From Actinotignum sanguinis (GTDB lineage: Bacteria; Actinomycetota; Actinomycetes; Actinomycetales; Actinomycetaceae), in contig NZ_QDIE01000005.1 in assembly GCF_003957255.1 (NCBI RefSeq), forward strand, positions 1 through 64,000: DNA of 64,000 nt. The letters run 5' to 3'. The position numbers and the translations under genes are program-made. The notes under the pieces are model-generated. The model had not been told where the DNA came from. It did no database searches and saw nothing but the letters and a program-made list of their open reading frames with translations. The stretch's first letter is position 1, and each line of letters begins with the position of its first letter. Below, one piece after another: positions 9,386-19,043 of the stretch.

Positions 9386-10687
9386 GTGACCAACGCTCTT
9401 CTCTTACTTCTTGGCATCCTCCTCACGCTGGGAACCGCGCTTTTCGTGGCCGCGGAATTCTCCCTCGTGGCCCTGGATCCGGCCGCGGTGGAATCGCGTG
9501 CTGCGGAGGACCCGGCCGCCGCCAGTGTGGCCGGACGCCTCCACCACCTCTCCCTTTTCCTGTCCGCGTGCCAGGTGGGCATTACCATCACCACGATCCT
9601 GCTCGGCTACGTGGCCCAGCAACCCCTCACGGAAATACTGACGGGCTGGCTCGGTGCGGCCGGAGTGGCACGTGCCGCGGCGGTTGCTATTGCCGCGGCC
9701 GCGGCCTTCCTTCTCGTCAATCTCTTCTCCATGCTCTTCGGGGAACTGGTGCCGAAAAATATGGCGCTGGCCGAACCGCTGCGCACCGCGGCCCGGGTGG
9801 GCGGCCCGTTGCACGCCTTCAGCGTGGTCTTCAAACCCGTGATCGTTTCCTTCAACGCCACCGCGAACTGGCTGCTGCGCCGCATGGGCGTGGAGCCGGC
9901 CGATGAAATCTCCGGGGCGCGCTCGGGCCCGGAACTGGGCGCCCTGGTGCGCCAATCCGCGGCGGCCGGCACCCTGGAGCCTTCCACCGCGCGCCTGCTC
10001 ACCGCCTCCATTGGCGCGGGCGGGCTCACCGCCATCGATATTATGACCGACCGCGGCCGAGTGGAGTACCTGGAAGAAACAGCCTCGGCGGCGGATGTTA
10101 TTACCGCGGCCCGCACCACCGGCTTCTCGCGTTTCCCCGTGGTGGGCGAGGGCGGCCTGGACGATATCCGCGGTTTCGCGCACCTGCGCCCCGCGGTGGC
10201 CATTCCCGCCGAGCGGCGCGCGGATGTGCCCGTTACGTCTTCCTCGGTGATGCGCGAAGCATTTGCGGTGCCCGAAACGATGGAATTGCCCGAGCTCCTG
10301 GTGGTGCTCCGGGATATCGGTGGCCAAACGGCCGTCGTCGTTGATGAATACGGCGGTACCTCCGGAATCGTGACGCTCGAGGACGCCGTCGAAGAAATCG
10401 TCGGCAATATCGCGGACGAACACGACCGTCGCGGCGGCGGCGCGCGCCGCACCGCACCGGGAACCTGGGTGGTGCCCGGATTGCTGCGCCCGGACGAAGC
10501 TTTCCGTATCTGCGGGGTGCGCCTGCCCGAAGACGGCCCCTACGAAACCCTCGGCGGGTTGATTATGGCGGAACTTGGCCGCATTCCCGTGGTGGGGGAC
10601 ACGGTGGAGGTCGACGACGCCCAGCTGACCGTGCGTGCTATGGACGAGCGACGCGTGGAAACGGTGGAGGTGAAAATCCATGAGTAA
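9386..10687 (+). CDS. CNNM/HlyC-CorC-like membrane protein (DUF21, CBS pair, CorC_HlyC)
   Basis: A 433-residue transporter-like protein. It has an N-terminal DUF21 domain with hydrophobic segments (LLLLLGILLTLGTALFVAAE, then AVAIAAAAAFLLVNLF), the family FGELVPKNMALAEP motif and a CBS pair (about residues 205-345, with VVDEYGGTSGIVTLEDAVEE). A C-terminal CorC_HlyC domain contains LGGLIMAELGRIPVVGDTV. The family is linked to Mg2+ and other divalent cation homeostasis rather than haemolysis. The GTG start follows TTGGAG at 9375-9380. The gene overlaps the next paralogue by 8 bp, indicating an operon. Confidence 0.85.
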   Translation: MTNALLLLLGILLTLGTALFVAAEFSLVALDPAAVESRAAEDPAAASVAGRLHHLSLFLSACQVGITITTILLGYVAQQPLTEILTGWLGAAGVARAAAVAIAAAAAFLLVNLFSMLFGELVPKNMALAEPLRTAARVGGPLHAFSVVFKPVIVSFNATANWLLRRMGVEPADEISGARSGPELGALVRQSAAAGTLEPSTARLLTASIGAGGLTAIDIMTDRGRVEYLEETASAADVITAARTTGFSRFPVVGEGGLDDIRGFAHLRPAVAIPAERRADVPVTSSSVMREAFAVPETMELPELLVVLRDIGGQTAVVVDEYGGTSGIVTLEDAVEEIVGNIADEHDRRGGGARRTAPGTWVVPGLLRPDEAFRICGVRLPEDGPYETLGGLIMAELGRIPVVGDTVEVDDAQLTVRAMDERRVETVEVKIHE

Positions 10688-11705
10688 TACCCTCGCCCTT
10701 ATCCTCACCGTACTGTTGCTCGCCGGAAACGCCTATTTCGTGGCCTGCGAATTCGCATTGACCGCCTCGCGGCCCTCCCGCCTGGAACCGCTGGCGGAAA
10801 CCAACCCGCGCGCCGCGAAAACCCTGGCGGCATCCCGTAACCTCAACGAAATGCTGGCCGCCTGTCAGCTCGGCGTGACCCTGTGCTCGGTGGCGCTCGG
10901 GGCGCTCGCGGAACCGGCGCTCGCGGCTCTCCTGCTGGTGCCGCTGGCCGCGGTGGGTGCCGGGCCGGTCCTTGCCCACACGATAGCTTTCGTGCTGGCC
11001 CTGCTGCTCGTGACGGCATTACACGTGATTCTAGGAGAAATGGTGCCGAAGAATCTCGCGGTCACCCACCCCGAACGCCTCGGCATGCTTTTTGTGCCCT
11101 CGCTCCTGGTGTTTGATCGAGTATTCCGCCCGGTGACCGGATCGCTCAACTGGCTCGCGGTGCATATCGTTTCCTGGATGGGGATGAAACCTAAAGACGA
11201 GGTCATTTCCGCTTTTACCGCCTCGGAAGTGGCGGCGATTGTGCACGCCTCCCAGGCGGCCGGGGTGCTCCAAGATACCCAGGGGCTCATCACCGGAGCG
11301 CTGGAATTTTCCGAACACCGGGTGGGGGATACCATGCTGCCCCTCGAAAAAGTGGTGACCTGCGCGCGTAACGCCACGCCCGCGCAGGTGGAACGCCTGG
11401 TCGCGGACCACGGGTATTCGCGTTTCCCGCTGGTCAGTGGCGGGAATATCGTCGGGTACATTCACGTGAAAGATATTCTCGACGCCGCGCAGCGCGAGCT
11501 GCCCATCTCTGCCCGGTTGGTGCGCCCGGTCCGCAGCCTCGCTGCCAGCACCAGCGTGGAGGATGCCCTGCGCACCATGCAAACCTCGGGAACGCATATG
11601 GCCATCGTGGAAGATAACGGAACGGTAACGGGTGTGATCTTCCTCGAAGACGTCATTGAAGACCTCGTGGGTGACGTGCGTGATTCCATGCAGCGCCGCT
11701 CCTAA
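10680..11705 (+). CDS. Second CNNM-like protein, lacking the CorC_HlyC domain
   Basis: A 341-residue paralogue of the upstream protein: DUF21 segments (LALILTVLLLAGNAYFVACE), the matching motif LGEMVPKNLAVTHPERLG and a CBS pair ending in VTGVIFLEDVIEDLVGD. The chain stops right after the CBS pair, so the C-terminal CorC_HlyC domain of its neighbour is absent. The translational overlap (ATG at 10680 inside the preceding gene) suggests the two are made together and may form a hetero-oligomer. Role in cation export or homeostasis is inferred from the family. Confidence 0.85.
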   Translation: MSNTLALILTVLLLAGNAYFVACEFALTASRPSRLEPLAETNPRAAKTLAASRNLNEMLAACQLGVTLCSVALGALAEPALAALLLVPLAAVGAGPVLAHTIAFVLALLLVTALHVILGEMVPKNLAVTHPERLGMLFVPSLLVFDRVFRPVTGSLNWLAVHIVSWMGMKPKDEVISAFTASEVAAIVHASQAAGVLQDTQGLITGALEFSEHRVGDTMLPLEKVVTCARNATPAQVERLVADHGYSRFPLVSGGNIVGYIHVKDILDAAQRELPISARLVRPVRSLAASTSVEDALRTMQTSGTHMAIVEDNGTVTGVIFLEDVIEDLVGDVRDSMQRRS

Positions 11706-11898
11706 AACCGCAAGATAGCGCGGATGTAGTGGGGTGCGGTGGCGGTGCTCAGGGAGCGCATCGGCGCGGGGAGCGCGGGGTGCGCTACGGCTCATGTGGT
11801 GAAAACTCTTTGCCTTTCGAGCGCTGACCGTTATCATTTTGTAACAGTGATAGGCCGGTGGATTGACCGGTCTCAGGGCGGGGAAAATTAGGAGAGCA
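11706..11898. promoter_or_regulatory. Leader of the M23 peptidase gene
   Basis: The 193-bp spacer contains an AT-richer patch around 11830-11855 with an imperfect dyad (TATCA, then TGATA 11 bp later) and GTAAC. GTAAC-type half sites resemble those described for the actinobacterial regulator MtrA, which controls M23 and NlpC peptidase genes. That link is only suggestive. No c-di-AMP riboswitch fold was recognisable. Confidence 0.25.
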
Positions 11899-13551
11899 GT
11901 GAGCGCGGCACACCACACCTCTCGCGGCGGGCGCAGGGCCGTCCGGGCGAGTGAGGCTCCGCAGGAGCGTGGCGGGAAACGCGCCGTGCGCAACGCTGCG
12001 GATGCGGGTGCGGGGCTTTCGCGGCCCGCGGGCTCGCGTGCGGTGGCTGCACGCGCAGCGCATCCATCACACGTTGCGCCCGCTGTGCACGCTGTGCACG
12101 CAATTCCCACTCCGCATGTGGCGCCCGCTTCGCCTGAAACTCCTGCGCCTGCTGCCGGCCATGCCCGCCGTGCCGCCGCGCCGGTATCCCATGCAACTTC
12201 CCGAGTGGTGGCTAGCGCAGAAAGTACTGGCCAGGTGCGCACCTCCGGTAAACGGGCCGAAGCTTCGCAACCCACGCGGCGTGGGCGCCGCGCCGCCGCC
12301 GTCGCTCCTGCTGTAACGGATGTAACGGTTGCAGCGGTCGTAACGGTTGCCCCACCCGCATCGCTCGCTCCCGTTACCATCGCCGCGGCGGGCGCAACGC
12401 TCGCAACGGTGCGGGAACTTCCCGCGCGCGGCAAACGTGCCCGCGCTGCGGTGCCGGCAAGCACCGAACCGCTTACCGCACCGCCGGAAGCTACCTCGCA
12501 GCCGGAAGCTACCCGGTTAGGCATACTGCCGGAACCTAGTCCCACCAGCGCGGCGCACCCCACCCCGGAACTGAAACCGCAGATGGAAGTGGGGCGCGGG
12601 GCCGCTTTCGGCGTCGTTCTTCCTTCTTCTTTGACCGTCGCTGCCTGCGAGGCAGCGCCCACCGCGGGAATCACCACCGATAGCGAGGGCACGGAAGTCC
12701 TCTCCGAATCGGATATCGATGCGGCGGTTCGCGCGGGAGAAGCCCGCGGGCGCGCGCAGAACCGGGAGCGTTCGGGCCGCATCCTGGCCGGAGCTGCCGC
12801 ACAATGGGCGGTGGCGTGTTCCGTTTCTCCCTACCGCAATATTCTTATCGGTGCGGTGGCCTGCCTGGGCATGGTACTTCCTGTTATGTCCACGTTGCAG
12901 GGCAATGCGGCGCAGGCCGTCAACCCGGCTTTTGTGGCCCCCATGGCCGAAGAATTCACCACCCCGGCCCAGCTCACCGGGGAAGTGGGCGCTATTCAAC
13001 GCGCCCAGGCTCGCACCGCGGCAGAAAATCCGCGCCGCGCCTGCCCTACCTCCGCCGGCGCCTCCGGGACCCGCGCCGCTTTTGATATCCCCACGGATCG
13101 CCTCATCGTCAAGCCGCTTCCCGAGGGGAGTTACCGCCTCACCTCGCCGTTCGGCACCCGCGTGGATCCGATCTCCGGTGAGGTATCCTCCCACGCCGGG
13201 CAGGATTTCGGCGCTCCGGCCGGCACCCCGATCCACGCCATTGCCGACGGCGTGGTCAAGCACGCTGGCGAAGGCATCCAGGGCCGCTCAAATAATCTCA
13301 TTATTATTGAGCACACCATTAACGGGGAGAAATTCAGTTCCTGGTATATCCATATGTACGACGACGGAGTATTCGTCAAGGCCGGTGACAAGGTCAAGGC
13401 CGGTGACGTGATCGGAGCGGTGGGCTCGAATGGCTATTCCACCGGCCCGCACCTCCACCTGGAGATTCACGCCGCGAATGACGAACTCCTCGATCCGCTC
13501 GCCTTCTTGGAAGAACGCCAAGCCCAGCCCCTCGAGGCGGATTGCAAGTAA
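11899..13551 (+). CDS. M23 metallopeptidase with long Ala/Arg-rich N-terminal region
   Basis: A 550-residue cell-wall hydrolase. Residues 1 to about 300 are low-complexity Ala/Arg/Pro sequence, probably disordered and cytoplasmic. One membrane segment follows (ILIGAVACLGMVLPVMS). The C-terminus is a LytM/M23 domain with both zinc motifs: HAGQD (HxxxD) and GPHLHLEIH (HxH). M23 enzymes cut peptidoglycan cross-bridges. I chose the GTG at 11899 over the upstream in-frame candidate at 11863 because AGGAG (11890-11894) lies five bases before it. The stop overlaps the next ATG (TAATG). Confidence 0.8.
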   Translation: MSAAHHTSRGGRRAVRASEAPQERGGKRAVRNAADAGAGLSRPAGSRAVAARAAHPSHVAPAVHAVHAIPTPHVAPASPETPAPAAGHARRAAAPVSHATSRVVASAESTGQVRTSGKRAEASQPTRRGRRAAAVAPAVTDVTVAAVVTVAPPASLAPVTIAAAGATLATVRELPARGKRARAAVPASTEPLTAPPEATSQPEATRLGILPEPSPTSAAHPTPELKPQMEVGRGAAFGVVLPSSLTVAACEAAPTAGITTDSEGTEVLSESDIDAAVRAGEARGRAQNRERSGRILAGAAAQWAVACSVSPYRNILIGAVACLGMVLPVMSTLQGNAAQAVNPAFVAPMAEEFTTPAQLTGEVGAIQRAQARTAAENPRRACPTSAGASGTRAAFDIPTDRLIVKPLPEGSYRLTSPFGTRVDPISGEVSSHAGQDFGAPAGTPIHAIADGVVKHAGEGIQGRSNNLIIIEHTINGEKFSSWYIHMYDDGVFVKAGDKVKAGDVIGAVGSNGYSTGPHLHLEIHAANDELLDPLAFLEERQAQPLEADCK

Positions 13552-14411
13552 TGGGGCGACTCTACGATATTGATGGGCCGGCGCTCATCATCGCCCACCG
13601 CGGTGGCGGTAACGAATACCCGGAAAACTCCCTGCGCGCTTTTGATGCCGTGTACCGCGCGGGATTTCGGCATATCGAATCGGATGTACATACCACCGCG
13701 GACGGGGTGGCGGTTATCCTCCACGATCCGCTCCTGGACCGCACAACGGACGGCGTCGGCCCGGTCAGCGCGCACACCTGGGCGGAAGTCGCGCAGGTCC
13801 GTAACGAAGCCGGAGAACGCCCGCCGCGCCTGGACGAAGTGCTCGACGCCTTCCCGGATGCTGTTTTTAATCTTGACGCGAAATCCGATGCGGCCGTGGA
13901 ACCGTTGGTGGCGGCGGTGCGGCGCACCGGGGCTGCCGGCCGGGTCTGCCTGGCCAGTTTCTCCCAGGCTCGCGTGGAGCGTATGCGTAGCCAGCTGCCG
14001 GGCGCCACATTTTCGCTGGGTCGCTCCGCGGTGGCCTGGCTCATGGCTCTTTCCCGCTTGCCCGGGGTGCAGGGTGTGCGCATCGCCAAATTCCCCGGCT
14101 CGCAGCGCGGCTTCCAGGCTGTTCAGGTGCCGGTTGATATCGCGCTGCCCCGCCCGCGTTCGCTACCCCGCCCGCTTTCGCGCTCGCGCCGGGCTGCGGG
14201 TGGTGGCAAGCTGGGGCGCCCGGTTCCCGTGCTCACCGCGCGTTTCGTGCAGCTTGCCCACGCGCAGGGCCTGGCGGTACATGCTTGGACGATTAATTCG
14301 GCCGTTGAGGCGGAGCGGCTTCTTGACCTGGGTGTTGATGGCATTATTACCGACGAACCGAGCACCATGCGCAGCTATTTCGACCGTTCGCAGTACTCGG
14401 TGCGGATTTAA
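13551..14411 (+). CDS. Glycerophosphodiester phosphodiesterase family protein
   Basis: A 286-residue GDPD TIM barrel. The N-terminus has the family signature ALIIAHRGGGNEYPENS followed by HIESDVHTTADG and VILHDPLLDRTTDG, which contribute metal ligands and the catalytic histidines. The C-terminus has AWTINSAVEAERLLDLGVDG. It hydrolyses glycerophosphodiesters to glycerol-3-phosphate and an alcohol. A basic insertion (about residues 195-220, rich in Arg and Pro) is unusual. ATG 13551 overlaps the M23 stop, and GAGGCGG lies just upstream. There is no signal peptide. Confidence 0.85.
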   Translation: MGRLYDIDGPALIIAHRGGGNEYPENSLRAFDAVYRAGFRHIESDVHTTADGVAVILHDPLLDRTTDGVGPVSAHTWAEVAQVRNEAGERPPRLDEVLDAFPDAVFNLDAKSDAAVEPLVAAVRRTGAAGRVCLASFSQARVERMRSQLPGATFSLGRSAVAWLMALSRLPGVQGVRIAKFPGSQRGFQAVQVPVDIALPRPRSLPRPLSRSRRAAGGGKLGRPVPVLTARFVQLAHAQGLAVHAWTINSAVEAERLLDLGVDGIITDEPSTMRSYFDRSQYSVRI

Positions 14412-14632
14412 ATCCCCGGTAGCGGGAGGGGAACGCTGCCGGTAGCGGCGGCGTCGTGCTTATATTCCGCGCGGAAAGCTGCACCGCACGAGCGCGTGCC
14501 CGCGTGTATTCCCGCGCCACGCTCTCAGCGCAACTGCCGCGACAGTAGTGACGAAGTAAACAGGGGCTGTTAGGCTGAAAGTACCTTGCGGCGCATCGAA
14601 GCGCCGCTACCGCCACACGCAAAGGAGTTGTG

Positions 14633-15577
14633 ATGAAGGCTTGGCAATTTACGAATACCAATGAACCGCTTGTTCTCAACGAGGTACCTGAACCGAAGGC
14701 CGGTCCGGGTGAAGTGGTCCTGGAGATGAAGGCGGCAGGTATTTGCCATTCGGATGTCGGGCTGCTCACGGATGAGGGCTGGCTGTCCATGCTCGTCAAG
14801 CGTCCTATCACCATCGGGCATGAAAATTCGGGAGTTGTGGCTGAAGTTGGTGAGGGCGTTACGGAATATCAGGTCGGGGATCGCGTGGGTGTGTGCCCCA
14901 CCACCGCGGCCGGGGCGCCCGGCTATAGCTTCGACGGCGGTTTCGCTCCGAAGATGGCCGTTCCGGCCGAAGCGCTTGTTCCCCTTCCGGATGAAGTCGA
15001 TTTCATTCTCGGTGCCGCAGCAACGGATGCCGGGATGACCTCGCACGCGGCGGTTGTGACCCAGGGCGGCCTGCGCAAAGGCCAGACCGTGGGGATTATT
15101 GGTCTGGGCGGCCTGGGGCAAATCGGGGCGCGGGTGGCGGTGCTCGCCGGCGCGGATGTGTACGTGGCTGAAATCAATGAGAAGGTGTGGCCACTGGCGG
15201 AAAAGATCGGTGCCAAGTGCGTGAAGAAGGGCATTAAAGACTTCTCGGACATCACCTTTGATCTCATCGTGGACTTCGCCGGTTTCGGTACCACCACCGC
15301 GGATGCCGTAGATGTTATTCGCCGCGATGGCACCGTGGTGGTTGTGGGCATGGGCAAGCTGGAATCCCTTATTTCCACGAAGAGCCTCATCCTCAACCAG
15401 TGCCGCCTCATTGGATCTAATGGCGGCACCAAGGCCGATATTGCCGGCGTATATGATTTTATGGCCACCGGCAAGCTCACCCCGCAGGTGACCACCATCC
15501 CCTTCGAGGAGATCCCCGAAGGCATTGAAAAGCTCAAGAACCACGAGGTTGTGGGGCGTTTGGTGGTTGAGTACTAA
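14633..15577 (+). CDS. Zinc-type alcohol dehydrogenase
   Basis: A 314-residue medium-chain dehydrogenase/reductase. It has a GroES-like N-terminal domain with the catalytic zinc ligands (GICHSDVGLL and GHENSGVV) and a Rossmann NAD(P)-binding motif (GIIGLGGLGQIGARVAV). The four-cysteine structural zinc loop of classical ADHs is absent; the region reads CPTTAAGAPGYSFDGG. The substrate is not predictable. ATG 14633 is three bases after an alternative GTG, and AAAGGAG sits at 14621-14627. The gene stands alone and ends before a strong hairpin. Confidence 0.8.
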   Translation: MKAWQFTNTNEPLVLNEVPEPKAGPGEVVLEMKAAGICHSDVGLLTDEGWLSMLVKRPITIGHENSGVVAEVGEGVTEYQVGDRVGVCPTTAAGAPGYSFDGGFAPKMAVPAEALVPLPDEVDFILGAAATDAGMTSHAAVVTQGGLRKGQTVGIIGLGGLGQIGARVAVLAGADVYVAEINEKVWPLAEKIGAKCVKKGIKDFSDITFDLIVDFAGFGTTTADAVDVIRRDGTVVVVGMGKLESLISTKSLILNQCRLIGSNGGTKADIAGVYDFMATGKLTPQVTTIPFEEIPEGIEKLKNHEVVGRLVVEY

Positions 15578-15647
15578 GCGCCGGTAGCGTTCTCGCGCCT
15601 CACGCGGTGCGGGAACGACGGCGCAGCTGCGGCCACCAGCTCAGCAC

Positions 15648-15683
15648 GATGGGCCCGCGTATCTTTCGATACGCGGGCCCATC
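15648..15683 (+). terminator. 16-bp perfect hairpin between ADH gene and tRNA-Arg
   Basis: A perfect inverted repeat with 16-bp arms (15648-15663 and 15668-15683) and a TTTC loop. It lies downstream of both the dehydrogenase (+) and the tRNA gene (-), so it can act as a bidirectional terminator. A classic U-tract is lacking. Confidence 0.65.
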
Positions 15684-15696
15684 ATTGTGCGATTTG

Positions 15697-15769
15697 TGCC
15701 CCGAACAGGATTCGAACCTGCGGCCTTTCGCTCCGGAGGCGAACGCTCTATCCCCTGAGCTATCGGGGC
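15697..15769 (-). tRNA. tRNA-Arg (anticodon CCG)
   Basis: On the minus strand, 73 nt fold into a cloverleaf: acceptor GCCCCGA/TCGGGGC, D-arm GCTC/GAGC, anticodon arm TTCGC/GCGAA around CTCCGGA (anticodon CCG) and T-arm GCAGG/CCTGT with TTCGAAT. The discriminator base is A and CCA is not encoded. It reads CGG codons. It stands divergent from argS, whose product charges it. Confidence 0.95.
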
Positions 15770-15899
15770 GCACTGCGCTACTTTACCACGTTGGTGGGCG
15801 CCAGGAAAAATACCGCGGATTCTCCAACGGAGTGCCATATCGTATGCGGCTGCGGGTGGCGGTGCAATTTTGTCGGGCTTAGCACGTACACTTAGATAC

Positions 15900-17576
15900 G
15901 TGACTCCGGAAGAACTCAGTGCATGTATCGCGGCGGAAATCAGCGCCGCACGTAATGAAGGTCAGCTTCACCTCGATGGTGATATTCCCGCGGTGAAAAT
16001 CGAGCGCCCGCGTTCGCGTGAGCACGGGGATTGGGCCACCAATGTGGCTATGCAGCTCGCCAAGCGCGCGGGAATGCCTCCGCGTGACTTGGCCACCCTG
16101 CTGGCCGGGCGCCTTGAGGGCGTCGCCGGTATCGCCCAGGTAGAGGTAGCCGGCCCCGGTTTTATTAATATTCGCCTCTCCGCGGGTGCGGCCGGGGAAC
16201 TGGCCCGCACCATCGTGGAGCAGGCGGAACGTTACGGTTCTTCACAGGCCGGTGCCGGGACCACCGTTAATCTGGAATACGTTTCGGCGAATCCCACCGG
16301 TCCTATCCATATCGGGGGAGCGCGGTGGGCCGCGGTGGGGGATACCCTCGCCCGGATTCTCAGCTTCACCGGCGCGAATGTCGTGCGCGAATACTATTTC
16401 AATGATCACGGCAACCAAATCAATCATTTCTCGGAAAGTTTGCTGGCCGCGGCGCTGGGCCGCGAAACACCGGAAGATGGCTACGGTGGAACATATATTT
16501 CCGATATTGCGCAGCAGGTTATTGACCAGGAGCTAGCTGCTGGCCATCCCGATCCGCGCACCCTCCCGGAAGCCGAAGCGCAGGAAGTGTTCCGCGCCGG
16601 GGGCGTTGAGCTCATGTTCGCGGAGATCAAGCACTCCCTGGCAGATTTCCGGGCCGAATTTGATGTGTTCTTCCACGAACAGTCCCTTCACGATTCCGGA
16701 GCGGTTGCCGCGGCCATTGAAAAACTGCGCGAACGCGGTGTTATTTACGAAGAAGATAATGCGGTGTGGCTGCGCTCCACCGATTTCGGTGATGATAAGG
16801 ATCGCGTTATCGTCAAATCGGATGGGGAAACCGCCTACTTCGCCGGTGATATCGCCTACTACCTCGATAAGCGCCACCGCGGGGCAGATCACGCCGTCTA
16901 TATGCTCGGCGCGGATCATCACGGCTATATCGGGCGCATGTATGCCATGGCCCGCGCGTTCGGGGATACCGCAGGTAAGGGCGGCAATATGGAAATCCTC
17001 ATCGGCCAGTTGGTCAATCTCAAGCGTGATGGCGTTCCGGTGCGCATGTCCAAACGCGCGGGCACCGTGGTGACCCTGGAAGATCTGGTGGATGCCGTGG
17101 GTGTGGATGCGGCACGCTATTCGCTGGTGCGGGCCTCGGTGGATACCACCCTGGACCTGGATCTCAATGTTCTCGCTTCGCACACCAATGACAACCCGGT
17201 CTACTACGTGCAATACGCGCATGCCCGCACCGCTAATGTGGCCCGTAATGCGGCCGAACACGGGGTGCGGCGCACGGATGCTTTCACCCCGGAACTGCTG
17301 GAGCAGACCGATTCTGATCTGATCGGGCAGCTCGCCCGTTTCCCGGAAGTAGTTTCCCTGGCCGCGGCCAATCGCGAACCGCATCGGGTGGCCCGCTACC
17401 TGGAAGAGCTCGCGGGTGCCTACCACACCTGGTACGGCAAGGCTCGGGTCACCCCGCGCGCGGATGAGGAAGTCAGCGATCTGCATCGCACCCGCCTGTG
17501 GGTTAATGATGCGACCCGTCAGGTTCTCGCTAACGGGCTGCACCTGCTCGGGGTCAGCGCCCCGGAGAAAATGTGA
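15900..17576 (+). CDS. argS: Arginyl-tRNA synthetase
   Basis: Class I aminoacyl-tRNA synthetase of about 558 residues that attaches arginine to tRNA-Arg in the cytoplasm. The N-terminal additional domain ends before the HIGH-type motif in [18 protein letters not shown]. Later come the [13 protein letters not shown] segment, the KMSKS-like motif [16 protein letters not shown] and a C-terminal DALR anticodon-binding domain. I chose GTG 15900 ([14 protein letters not shown]), the usual ArgS start region, over TTG 15870. No Shine-Dalgarno is visible. A TACACT at 15887-15892 would place transcription start near the GTG, so translation may be leaderless. It is first in the argS-lysA operon. Confidence 0.95.
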   Translation: MTPEELSACIAAEISAARNEGQLHLDGDIPAVKIERPRSREHGDWATNVAMQLAKRAGMPPRDLATLLAGRLEGVAGIAQVEVAGPGFINIRLSAGAAGELARTIVEQAERYGSSQAGAGTTVNLEYVSANPTGPIHIGGARWAAVGDTLARILSFTGANVVREYYFNDHGNQINHFSESLLAAALGRETPEDGYGGTYISDIAQQVIDQELAAGHPDPRTLPEAEAQEVFRAGGVELMFAEIKHSLADFRAEFDVFFHEQSLHDSGAVAAAIEKLRERGVIYEEDNAVWLRSTDFGDDKDRVIVKSDGETAYFAGDIAYYLDKRHRGADHAVYMLGADHHGYIGRMYAMARAFGDTAGKGGNMEILIGQLVNLKRDGVPVRMSKRAGTVVTLEDLVDAVGVDAARYSLVRASVDTTLDLDLNVLASHTNDNPVYYVQYAHARTANVARNAAEHGVRRTDAFTPELLEQTDSDLIGQLARFPEVVSLAAANREPHRVARYLEELAGAYHTWYGKARVTPRADEEVSDLHRTRLWVNDATRQVLANGLHLLGVSAPEKM

Positions 17577-19027
17577 GCGCCGAGGTGAGTGCTCTCGAGC
17601 AGCTACCCGCGCCCGTCCCGGATGGCTCGGCTACCGGGCTGTGGTCTACCACGGTGCGCCGCGTTCCTGGCGATCTTGAGGTGGGCGGCTGCTCGGTAAG
17701 TAAGCTGGCCGCGCAATTCGGCACCCCGCTCTACATCCTGGACGAAGCTGATGCTCGCGCGCGGGCCGCCGCCTGGGTGAGCGCTATGCACGAGGCTTTT
17801 GCGGAGTTGGCAGGAGCGGATGTCTACTACGCCTGCAAGGCTTTTGCCAGCGTGGGCGTGGCTAGGTGGATGCTGGAGGAAGGTCTCCACCTGGATACCT
17901 GCTCCGAAGGTGAGTTGCGCATCGCCCTGGCGGCCGGAGCACGTGGGGAACAGCTCGGATTGCACGGAAATAATAAATCCGCGGCGGAAATTGAGTTGGC
18001 ACTGGACCACGAGGTTGCTCACCTTGTGGTTGATTCTCTGGCCGAAGTGGAGATGGTGGCGGCCGCAGCCGCGCGACGCGGGCAGGTAGCTGCCGTCGTG
18101 GTTCGGGTAACTTCCGGTATTCACGCGGGCGGCCACGATTTCATTGCTACCGCTCATGAGGACCAAAAATTCGGGTTGTCTCTTGCCGGTGGCGCCGCCT
18201 GGGAGGCTATTGGGCGTATTAGCGCCAATCCGTGGCTGCGCCTGGTGGGATTGCATTCGCATATCGGTTCCCAAATCGTGGCGACGGATGCTTTTGTGGC
18301 GGCGGCACGCGCCATCCTTGACCTGCGGGCTCGGGTGGCAGGCGAGCTGGGAACCGTTATCCCTGAAATAGATCTGGGGGGCGGCTACGGGGTGCGTTAT
18401 ACCGGTGCGGATCCGATTCCGGCCTCCCCGCGCAACTTCGCCGCCGTGCTCGCCGCGGAAGTGGCCCGGCACAGCGGCCAGAGTGGCATTCCCGCCCCGC
18501 GGGTATCCGTGGAACCGGGCCGTTCGATTATTGCCCCGGCCGGTATGACGCTCTACACCGTGGGAACCATCAAGGATGTCCGCGTGGATGCCACCCGCAC
18601 CCGCACCTATGTTTCGGTAGACGGGGGAATGTCCGATAATATCCGCCCCGCACTCTACGGTGCGGATTACACCGCGGCGCTCGTGGATCGCGCTCCTACC
18701 GCCCCGGGAGAGCCCGGATATTCGCGCGTATGCCGCGTGGTCGGTAAGCATTGCGAATCGGGCGATATTGTGGTGCACGCCGTCGCCCTTCCGGAGGATA
18801 TTCACGCCGGTGACCTGCTTGTCACGCCGGCCACCGGCGCCTACGGGCGAGTCATGGCCTCCCATTACAATATGCTTCCCAGCCCGGGAGTTATTGCCGT
18901 GCGCGATGGCCGGGCCCGTTGGCTTATTCGCCGGGAGACCGTGGCCGATCTCTTCGCGCTGGACGCGGATTATCCGGCCGCGGATTCCCCGGCGGCGGAT
19001 TCTCCGGCCACCGCTGCTGACAACTAG
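17573..19027 (+). CDS. lysA: Diaminopimelate decarboxylase
   Basis: PLP-dependent fold-type III decarboxylase of 484 residues that converts meso-diaminopimelate to lysine, the last step of lysine synthesis. Visible motifs are the PLP lysine in [15 protein letters not shown], the His segment [12 protein letters not shown], the glycine-rich phosphate loop ([13 protein letters not shown]) and [15 protein letters not shown]. The C-terminus ends in a short Ala/Asp/Ser-Pro repeat ([12 protein letters not shown]), probably a disordered tail. GTG 17573 overlaps the argS stop, with GGAG about seven bases upstream, which points to translational coupling. Confidence 0.95.
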   Translation: MSAEVSALEQLPAPVPDGSATGLWSTTVRRVPGDLEVGGCSVSKLAAQFGTPLYILDEADARARAAAWVSAMHEAFAELAGADVYYACKAFASVGVARWMLEEGLHLDTCSEGELRIALAAGARGEQLGLHGNNKSAAEIELALDHEVAHLVVDSLAEVEMVAAAAARRGQVAAVVVRVTSGIHAGGHDFIATAHEDQKFGLSLAGGAAWEAIGRISANPWLRLVGLHSHIGSQIVATDAFVAAARAILDLRARVAGELGTVIPEIDLGGGYGVRYTGADPIPASPRNFAAVLAAEVARHSGQSGIPAPRVSVEPGRSIIAPAGMTLYTVGTIKDVRVDATRTRTYVSVDGGMSDNIRPALYGADYTAALVDRAPTAPGEPGYSRVCRVVGKHCESGDIVVHAVALPEDIHAGDLLVTPATGAYGRVMASHYNMLPSPGVIAVRDGRARWLIRRETVADLFALDADYPAADSPAADSPATAADN

Positions 19028-19043
19028 CCCTCCGGAAACATCG

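Noticed and set aside
11706-11898. c-di-AMP (ydaO-type) riboswitch before the M23 gene
   Set aside because: Such elements often precede wall hydrolase genes, but the conserved ydaO core could not be found.
11031-12782. 583-codon minus-strand frame opposite the CNNM and M23 genes
   Set aside because: It covers two unrelated real genes and the spacer between them, with low-complexity translation.
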